A stretch of DNA of 45,274 nucleotides from Endomicrobiales bacterium. Its GTDB lineage: Bacteria; Elusimicrobiota; Endomicrobiia; Endomicrobiales; JAFGGC01. Numbering within the stretch: position 1 is the stretch's first letter; each line of letters starts with the position of its first letter. A program made the translations under genes and the position numbers. The DNA is taken from positions 1-45,274 of the forward strand of contig JAFGGC010000032.1 of NCBI GenBank assembly GCA_016930715.1, written 5' to 3'. A model generated the notes under the pieces. That model was not told the origin of the DNA and searched no databases. It worked only from the letters and a program-made list of their open reading frames with translations. Positions 39,787-45,274 of the stretch are shown piece by piece.

Positions 39787-40626
39787 TTAGCCTTTAAGTG
39801 CGCCGGCCGCGATTCCTTTCACGATGTGTTTCTGCATCATTAGATACACGACAAGGACCGGTATGGTCGCTATGGTCAATCCCGCCATCAGAAGCGGGTA
39901 GTCCGTCATGTGCGTGCCCTGGAAAACCATGAGCCCCCTTTGAATCGGCATTTTTGCCTTATCCTGAAGAACGACCAGGGCAAGAAGAAATTCGTTCCAT
40001 ATGGTCAGCGAATTGAAGATAACCAGCGTGGCTATGGCGGGCCTCGCCAGAGGCAGCGCTATGCGCCAGTAGATCCCGAACCTCGAAGCGCCGTCTATAA
40101 GCGCAGCGTCCTCGATTTCTTTCGGCAGTTCCTCGAAAAAAGACCTTAAAAGAAAAATACCGAAAGCCAGCCCTCCGTTTATGTAGCAGAGAATCAGGCC
40201 CAGCCTCGTGTCGAGCAGGTGCAGCTTATTCAATAAAAGATAAAGAGGGACGAACACTCCAGGTATCGGAAGGAGCAGGGTCGAAACCAGTATCAAGAAC
40301 ATTATGTTTTTTCCCGGTATTTCGAGCCTCGCGAAACCGTAGGCGGCAAGCGAGCTGAGGAAAACCACCCCGAAGACGCCGAAAACCGTGTATATAACGC
40401 TGTTGATGAAATACTTGGCGAATTCGGCTTTCGTCCATACCTCGGCGTAGTTCGAGAAGTTCCAGTGCTGGGGCAGGATGTTCATCTGGGTGAAAATCTC
40501 GCCCTGCGATTTGAGCGACGACGACAGCATCCAGAACACGGGAAAAATGCACGAGAACGCGATTATCAGAAGTATCACGTGCGTTATGATGTTTACGAGT
40601 GTTTTCTTTATCCTGGCTTCGTTCAT
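39787..40626 (-). CDS. carbohydrate ABC transporter permease (MalG-type)
   Basis: A 279-residue inner-membrane protein with six hydrophobic helices, an N-terminal start typical of MalG/AraQ-type permeases, and the EAA loop EEIEDAALIDGASRFGIYW (about 166-184) followed by RIALPLARPAIATL, which docks on the ABC ATPase. It partners the MalF-type permease encoded just upstream (4-nt overlap). Transport class is carbohydrate (CUT1) by pattern; substrate unknown. No ATPase gene is in the window, so a shared MsmK/MalK-like ATPase encoded elsewhere is expected. Confidence 0.93.
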   Translation of the reverse strand: MNEARIKKTLVNIITHVILLIIAFSCIFPVFWMLSSSLKSQGEIFTQMNILPQHWNFSNYAEVWTKAEFAKYFINSVIYTVFGVFGVVFLSSLAAYGFARLEIPGKNIMFLILVSTLLLPIPGVFVPLYLLLNKLHLLDTRLGLILCYINGGLAFGIFLLRSFFEELPKEIEDAALIDGASRFGIYWRIALPLARPAIATLVIFNSLTIWNEFLLALVVLQDKAKMPIQRGLMVFQGTHMTDYPLLMAGLTIATIPVLVVYLMMQKHIVKGIAAGALKG

Positions 40627-41513
40627 AGCTGTTTCATCTTTCTCGAAAATTTAAGCTGCAGGATCGAAACGAAGAAAAGTATCATTCCGAATATCACCGA
40701 CATTGCCGAGGCGTAACCGAACTCGCCGTTTGCCATGTATTCGTATATCCTTGTTATGGGAACGTGGGTGTGCCCGGCGGGACCGCCGCGCGTCATCGAG
40801 TATATCAGGTCGAATATCTGCATCGTGCCGAGGACCGTGAGAATCGAAACAAGGCCGAATACGGATATCATGGACGGCACGGTTATGTACTTGAACTGCT
40901 GCCACGCGTCGGCGCCGTCGACTTTTGCGGCCTCGTAGAGCTCGTTGGGTATGGTCTGCAGGCCGGCAAGCATTATTATGAACCCGTACCCGAAGCCCTT
41001 CCACATGTGTACTACCGCGACCGCCGTGAGCGACGTTTTTATTTCGGCAAGCCACGCGAAGTTCTGAAGGTCATTCCAACCCATGCTTATGAGAAAATGG
41101 TTCAGTATGCCGTAGTTGCCGTCATATATCCACTTCCATACAAGCCCCACGACTATGCCCGACAAAACCGGCGGCAGGAAGAAAATGGCCCTGTAGATGT
41201 TGTCTCCCCTGATTTCCCTGTTCACGAGCAGGGCCAGAAGCAGTGCCAGGCCGTTCTGCAGTATCAGGGCCAGCACCGTGATATAGGCGGCATTGGCCAT
41301 CGCGGTCCAGAAATTGGGGTTTTGCGTGAGTATGTGCCTGTACTGATCGAGCCCCACGAATTTCATCGCGCTTGATATGCCGTCCCAGTGGTAGACACTG
41401 AGCGCGAACACCTTGTAGAAGGGATAAATGCTGAAGACGACGAACATAGAAACCGCGGGCAGTATGAACAGGTAGGATGTGAAGTATTTTCTGAAGAAGT
41501 TGATCAAAGGCAT
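40623..41513 (-). CDS. carbohydrate ABC transporter permease (MalF/UgpA-type)
   Basis: A 296-residue inner-membrane protein with six helices. Typical CUT1 segments are LFILPAVSMFVVFSIYPF at the N terminus, ALLVNREIRGDNIYRAIFFLP and the EAA loop ELYEAAKVDGADAWQQF, followed by YITVPSM. It forms the transmembrane channel with the MalG-type permease. The gene follows the GPH symporter by 60 nt, with AAGG before the ATG. Confidence 0.93.
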   Translation of the reverse strand: MPLINFFRKYFTSYLFILPAVSMFVVFSIYPFYKVFALSVYHWDGISSAMKFVGLDQYRHILTQNPNFWTAMANAAYITVLALILQNGLALLLALLVNREIRGDNIYRAIFFLPPVLSGIVVGLVWKWIYDGNYGILNHFLISMGWNDLQNFAWLAEIKTSLTAVAVVHMWKGFGYGFIIMLAGLQTIPNELYEAAKVDGADAWQQFKYITVPSMISVFGLVSILTVLGTMQIFDLIYSMTRGGPAGHTHVPITRIYEYMANGEFGYASAMSVIFGMILFFVSILQLKFSRKMKQL

Positions 41514-41573
41514 AATATCTACCTTGTATCCGTAGTTTCTATTCCTCGGTCAGTGAAATAGCCCCTCAAGCTT

Positions 41574-43067
41574 TTAGGCGTCAGTCTTGCCGCGGCGCTT
41601 TTCAAGCTCGGCGCGGATTTCGCCGGCCTTTTCCTCGTTTATGTCGTAAAACACGATGGCCGCTATCGCCAGGAGCGAAGTCAGGATCGGAATGCCGATG
41701 TCGTAGAGCCTTAATTTGAGAAGCGTTTCCGCCGATTGCCCCGCGCCGAAGGCCACGTCGAACCCGGTGGCGTTGAGGACGTTTCCCGAAATGGCGAACG
41801 CCAGCGACATGCCGAGTTTCACCATCCACCAGTAAATCGCTCCGAACATCCCCTCCCGGCGCTTGCCGTTGTTGAGCTCGTCAAGGTCGCAGATGTCGGC
41901 CATCATCGAGCCCATCAGGGTGAAAACGCTTCCGACGCCGAAGGAAATGAATACCGCAGGCAGAAGGATGAGAAGCTGTACTTCTCCGAGAAAAGGCAGA
42001 TTGACGGCGGAAAGCGACGAGTACGCCGGGTTGAAACACCACCACTTTATCAGAAATCCCGTCAGGGAAATAGACGTTGACGTGATGAAAGCCCCCTTCT
42101 TGCCTATTTTTTTTGCGAGGAAGGTCACAAACGGTATGACGATGAATATCGTCGAAAGGGCCGTCGTTGTCCCGAACAGCCCGTTGTACTTGCCGCCCAT
42201 TACCTCACTGCCGCCGAACGTGAAATATATGAAGACGTACAGCGCCAGGCCGGCGATTATCATGTAGCCGTTGAAAAGGAAGAAGGTCGCGCCGCAGATT
42301 TTTAGAAATGAGGTGTTCTTTAGGGTGACGGCGAATCCCTGGAAGAAATTGGTGACGGTGGCGGTTACCCCCTTGGCAACCTTTTTCAGGAGCTCCGTGT
42401 CTGCGATGTGCTTGTAGCGTTCGCGGCAGAAGATGCCCGGCATCACTCCAAGCACTATCACCGTGACTCCGACCCACAGAGCGATGGCCTGCGCGCCTGC
42501 CACGGGAGTGTCGAAAAACTTCTTGTTCGCCATTATCCACCAGAACCACGGGGTCAAAAGCCAGGGGATCTGCCCCAGCCAGTTCGCCCACGCCATCACG
42601 CCTGTCCTTTCGTGGTAATCGGGTGTCATCTCGTATCCAAGGGCCACGAAAGGCGTGGCGAAAATGGTGTTGAACAGGAAGAGGATGTTGACGCCCGCCA
42701 GGAAAAATAAAAAGTAGAACGTTTCGCTGTGGCCGTATCCGATTCGCCACATAAGGGCGAAAGTGATGCCGAGCGTGATCGCACCGAAAAAGATGTAGGG
42801 TTTGCGGCGGCCGAAACGCGACCTCGTGTTGTCGGAAACGTAGCCCAGGACCGGGTCGGTGAACGCGTCGATGATGCGCGGAAGCGACAGGATGTAACCT
42901 ATCAGCGCCGGATTCATCTTCAGCCCCAGGTTAAGCACAACGGCCATGCATCCCATCGCGGCCGGTACGAGGTTATTGACGAACATGCCCAAACCGTAAA
43001 TGATTTTTTGCGGTAAAGGGACAATGTCCTCCGGGCGGGTAATGTGAACCTTTTTAGTTTCGCTCAT
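41574..43067 (-). CDS. GPH-family sugar:cation symporter (MelB-like)
   Basis: This 497-residue protein has 12 hydrophobic helices of the major-facilitator fold. The GPH-type motif DPVLGYVSDNTRSRFGRRKPYIFFG (helix 2-3 loop, about residues 71-95) identifies the glycoside-pentoside-hexuronide:cation symporter group. A second conserved region is SMMADICDLDELNNGKRREGMFGA in the 10-11 loop. It imports a sugar or glycoside with Na+ or H+. AGGAGG lies 10 nt upstream. The 121-nt gap before it contains an AT-rich stretch with possible promoter hexamers (TTGCGT, 17 nt, TAAACT), which I do not call firmly. An ABC importer and a symporter in one operon suggests two routes for related substrates. Confidence 0.93.
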   Translation of the reverse strand: MSETKKVHITRPEDIVPLPQKIIYGLGMFVNNLVPAAMGCMAVVLNLGLKMNPALIGYILSLPRIIDAFTDPVLGYVSDNTRSRFGRRKPYIFFGAITLGITFALMWRIGYGHSETFYFLFFLAGVNILFLFNTIFATPFVALGYEMTPDYHERTGVMAWANWLGQIPWLLTPWFWWIMANKKFFDTPVAGAQAIALWVGVTVIVLGVMPGIFCRERYKHIADTELLKKVAKGVTATVTNFFQGFAVTLKNTSFLKICGATFFLFNGYMIIAGLALYVFIYFTFGGSEVMGGKYNGLFGTTTALSTIFIVIPFVTFLAKKIGKKGAFITSTSISLTGFLIKWWCFNPAYSSLSAVNLPFLGEVQLLILLPAVFISFGVGSVFTLMGSMMADICDLDELNNGKRREGMFGAIYWWMVKLGMSLAFAISGNVLNATGFDVAFGAGQSAETLLKLRLYDIGIPILTSLLAIAAIVFYDINEEKAGEIRAELEKRRGKTDA

Positions 43068-43188
43068 CGTGGTCCTTCCTCCTGTTTATAATGTTTAAAA
43101 AGACATAAAAAATGAGTTTATCAAATAACCAAAACAAACGCAAGCTTCATTGAATCCACGGTGTTAACCTTTTCCCGGCGCCAGGCCG

Positions 43189-44466
43189 TCACCGCTTTTT
43201 TTCGACAGAATTCTTAAGCTTCTGGATTTCTTCGGCGATCTGCCCGGGTGTTTTCTCCCCTATGATTATCGCCTGAAGCCCCATGTTCAGGGCGTTCGTT
43301 ACCTGCCAGTGTTCCGTCGCTTGCAGGGGTTCGAACGTGCTGTTTATGCTTTTAGAAAATTCTTTCAGCACCGGGGGAAGGTCCGAGCCGGCGTCCCTGT
43401 TGGAAGGTATGTTCCTCGTTTCCTGCGTAAGGAACGACTGCTGTTCTTTTTCAGTGAGCCACTTCAGGAACGCTATGGCCTTGTCCTTGTTCGGCGACGT
43501 CGGGTTTATGTTGAGCGAAGATCCCTCGCCTCCGGATATCAGCACGGGGTATTTTGCACCTTCAAGTTTCGGCGGCATCATTATGGCGTAGTTAAGTTTG
43601 GGGTTCATGCTGTGATAAACGTTGACGGCCCAGGAACCGTTCAGGGCTATAGCCGCCTGGCCGGTGGCGAACGCTCTTTCGGCGTCCTTGTTGAGCATTG
43701 TCGCTATGCCGGAAGCGTAAAGGTTGTTCTTTCTCATTTCATCGAAAAGTCCGAAAATCCTTATCCATCTCGGGTCGGTATATTCTATTTCTCCCTTGAT
43801 AGTGTTCAAAAGGCCGGCCTTTCCCAGCAGGTTCCATTCATAAGACGCCGCGAAAACTCCGATGAGCCATCCCTCCCCGAAACCGCTCACGAATGGCTGA
43901 ATGCCGGCTTGTCTCAGCCTGACACCCGTTTCGATGAACTGTTTCCACGTTTTCGGCGGTTTTTCCGGGTCGAGGCCCGCCTTGCTGAAGAGGTCTTTGT
44001 TGTAGTAGAACATCATCGCGTTGACGTCGATGGGGACGCCGTAGACGCCCGGCTTGACGCCCCACTCGTTTCCTTCGGTATAGGTGTTTTGCATCAGTGA
44101 TTTTTCAAAAAATATCTTTTTCCATCCCTTGTCCATTTCGCCGGTAAGGTCCGCGATATATCCGGCGTTTATGTAGGAGGCGAGCTCTCTCTTGTCGCCG
44201 AGGGGGCTGTAAATCTCGGGCAGGAGCCTGCCGGCGGCCGCGGCGCGGACCTTGTCCTTGTAGACGTCTGAGGGTGCGTAGGTTTCGAAGAGGACCCTCA
44301 CGCCTTTTTCGTTGAAATAGCGGTCGGCGAGTTTTTCGAAAGTCCCCTGCCGGTCGGTCATCCAGTGCCATATCACTACGTCATACTTTACTTTGGGTTT
44401 GCCGGAACATGACAGGATTGGCAGGAAGATTACGGCTGTTGCAAGGATTCCAATGAGACGTTTCAT
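43189..44466 (-). CDS. ABC transporter sugar-binding lipoprotein
   Basis: A 425-residue SBP of the carbohydrate class (family 1). The lipoprotein signal is clear: MKRLIGILAT, a hydrophobic core and the lipobox ILSC with Cys20 for lipidation. The mature part shows DVVIWHWMTDRQGTFEKLAD, GVYGVPIDVNAMMFYYNKDLF and GQAAIALNGSWAV, typical of CUT1 binding proteins. It is the exported binding protein for the two permeases downstream, in contrast to the signal-less SBP at 38.5-39.7 kb. GGAG lies 6 nt before the ATG. Confidence 0.94.
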   Translation of the reverse strand: MKRLIGILATAVIFLPILSCSGKPKVKYDVVIWHWMTDRQGTFEKLADRYFNEKGVRVLFETYAPSDVYKDKVRAAAAGRLLPEIYSPLGDKRELASYINAGYIADLTGEMDKGWKKIFFEKSLMQNTYTEGNEWGVKPGVYGVPIDVNAMMFYYNKDLFSKAGLDPEKPPKTWKQFIETGVRLRQAGIQPFVSGFGEGWLIGVFAASYEWNLLGKAGLLNTIKGEIEYTDPRWIRIFGLFDEMRKNNLYASGIATMLNKDAERAFATGQAAIALNGSWAVNVYHSMNPKLNYAIMMPPKLEGAKYPVLISGGEGSSLNINPTSPNKDKAIAFLKWLTEKEQQSFLTQETRNIPSNRDAGSDLPPVLKEFSKSINSTFEPLQATEHWQVTNALNMGLQAIIIGEKTPGQIAEEIQKLKNSVEKKR

Positions 44467-44505
44467 GAGAGCTCCATTCAGTTAATTTCTAAAAGCCAAT
44501 TTCTA

Positions 44506-44518
44506 ATCTCTAACGGGC
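44506..44518. repeat. solitary end of the MITE-like element
   Basis: ATCTCTAACGGGC is identical to the right terminal repeat of the element at 11066-11194. No matching inner sequence or second end is nearby; the adjoining bases are reiterated TTTCTAAAAGCCAATTTCTA. It lies 40 nt upstream of the SBP lipoprotein gene and may be a decayed copy. Confidence 0.55.
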
Positions 44519-44545
44519 AAAAAGCGACTTGGAAGCCATCGTTTA

Positions 44546-44686
44546 TTCGAAATTGTCGTTTCGAAATTGCTTTATCTTACTTTGCCTTATTTCGAAATTC
44601 GAGATTGTGGTTTCGAAATTGTCTTTATCCTGCTTTGCCTTATTTCGAAATTCGAAATTGTCGTTTCGAAATTGCTTTATCTTACC
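44546..44686. repeat. about 52-bp tandem repeat, three units, after gcvPB
   Basis: Units begin near 44546, 44591 and 44644. Each contains TTCGAAATT words, GTCGTTTCGAAATTG or a variant, and CTTTATCTTAC / CTTTGCCTTA. The distance between the identical GTCGTTTCGAAATTG blocks of units 1 and 3 is 105 nt, that is two periods. The last unit runs into the stop codon of gcvPB (44682). There are no CRISPR-like unique spacers. Confidence 0.75.
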
Positions 44687-45274
44687 AGCGCAGTACCGGT
44701 TTTCGCGCGGCTTCTACCTCATTAAGCCTTGACACGGGGGTATTCTGAGGGGCGTTCCTCACCAATTCGGGATTTCTCATTGATTCATCAACAATTTTTA
44801 GCAAAATTTGGGCGAACTCGTCAAGGGTTTCCTTTGATTCGGTTTCAGTGGGCTCTATCATTATGGCTTCCTCGACTATGAGCGGGAAGTACACGGTCGG
44901 TGCGTAGTATCCGTAGTCGAGCAGTCTTTTGGCCAGGTCAAGCGTCCTTACCCCGTTTTCGGCCAGTTTCTTTCCGGACAGCACGAACTCGTGCATGCAT
45001 CTCGCGCCGGCCGGGGCCGGAAGCTCGCCGATCAGAAGCGACAAGAGGTAGTTGGCGTTCATCACCGCCTGTTCGCCGGTTTTTTTCAGTCCGTCGGCAC
45101 CGAGGGCCATGATGTAGGCGCAGGCCTTCAACAGTACCGGGAAGTTGCCGTAAAAAGAGCGTACCTTGCCGATGCTTTTAGGCCTGTCGCAGTTGAGGGT
45201 GTATTTCGAGTCTTTGAGCTCGACTACCGGAAGCGGAAGGAAAGGCTCGAGGAATTTTTTCACGCCCACGGGCC
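44682..45274 (-). CDS. gcvPB: glycine dehydrogenase (decarboxylating) subunit 2, C-terminal part
   Basis: This is the last 197 residues of the protein; the gene continues beyond the window end, so its start is not visible. The segment RPKSIGKVRSFYGNFPVLLK, ACAYIMALGADGLKK and AVMNANYLLSLL matches the C-terminal half of the P-protein beta subunit, a PLP enzyme of the glycine cleavage system that decarboxylates glycine with the lipoyl H-protein. The cofactor lysine lies outside the visible part. The split alpha/beta form (gcvPA/gcvPB) is inferred from the C-terminal ending EETESKETLDEF-like region and its length. The stop is embedded in a tandem repeat. Confidence 0.9.
   Translation of the reverse strand, partial: PVGVKKFLEPFLPLPVVELKDSKYTLNCDRPKSIGKVRSFYGNFPVLLKACAYIMALGADGLKKTGEQAVMNANYLLSLLIGELPAPAGARCMHEFVLSGKKLAENGVRTLDLAKRLLDYGYYAPTVYFPLIVEEAIMIEPTETESKETLDEFAQILLKIVDESMRNPELVRNAPQNTPVSRLNEVEAARKPVLRW

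Noticed and set aside
44546-44686. CRISPR array
   Set aside because: The units are contiguous tandem repeats without unique spacers, only three copies, and no cas genes are present.

Overview
The window is 45 kb of dense, single-stranded bacterial coding sequence. All 38 protein genes and the one tRNA lie on the minus strand, so transcription runs from high to low coordinates. The cell was probably a Gram-negative-type (diderm) bacterium. Two predicted outer-membrane beta-barrel proteins, a lipoprotein substrate-binding protein and a membrane-anchored lytic transglycosylase support this. Gene content (spmA/spmB, treY/treZ beside a DUF3536-type GH57 enzyme, IHF-like protein beside a MerR-like regulator, split glycine decarboxylase) and the heavy load of intergenic palindromic repeats recall uncultivated phyla such as Omnitrophota, Elusimicrobiota or relatives. 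The sequence alone does not fix the phylum.

Layout in transcription order. 45.3-44.7 kb: end of gcvPB. 44.5-37.0 kb: carbohydrate uptake and sensing, comprising a lipoprotein SBP, a GPH-type sugar symporter, two ABC permeases, a second SBP without signal peptide, and a GAF-GAF-GGDEF diguanylate cyclase that starts on the base after the SBP stop. No ABC ATPase is present. 37.0-33.4 kb: secreted alpha/beta hydrolase, RF-like GGQ protein, nadE, radC-like. 33.4-26.3 kb: PurF-like protein lacking the Cys nucleophile, a beta-barrel protein, LD-carboxypeptidase, spmA, spmB, a class II amidotransferase and a TMTC-like TPR membrane protein. 26.2-11.8 kb: a tightly packed, often overlapping run treZ, GH57, treY, cation/proton antiporter, miaB, SGNH hydrolase, lytic transglycosylase, mutS, headed by a recognisable promoter. 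11.7-9.3 kb: PilZ protein and mutL. 9.2-7.2 kb: an AT-richer ankyrin gene and a beta-barrel protein between hairpins. 7.1-0.5 kb: miaA, hflX, pgsA, der, plsY, gpsA, IHF-like, MerR-like. 0-0.4 kb: tRNA-Pro(GGG) and two tRNA-derived repeats.

Three functional themes link genes. Trehalose is made from glycogen-type glucan (TreY then TreZ, with a GH57 glucan-acting enzyme between them). Mismatch repair is the methyl-independent type (MutS plus an endonuclease-type MutL). Cyclic-di-GMP signalling is represented by a cyclase with an intact inhibitory site and a PilZ receptor with a cysteine/histidine-rich tail.

The most unusual content is repeats. At least eight families of short palindromic or tandem elements fill the gaps between genes. 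They include a 125-bp element with terminal inverted repeats that sits exactly 4 nt before the start codon of two unrelated genes, elements built from pieces of tRNA-Pro, and copies inside the reading frames of mutL and miaB.
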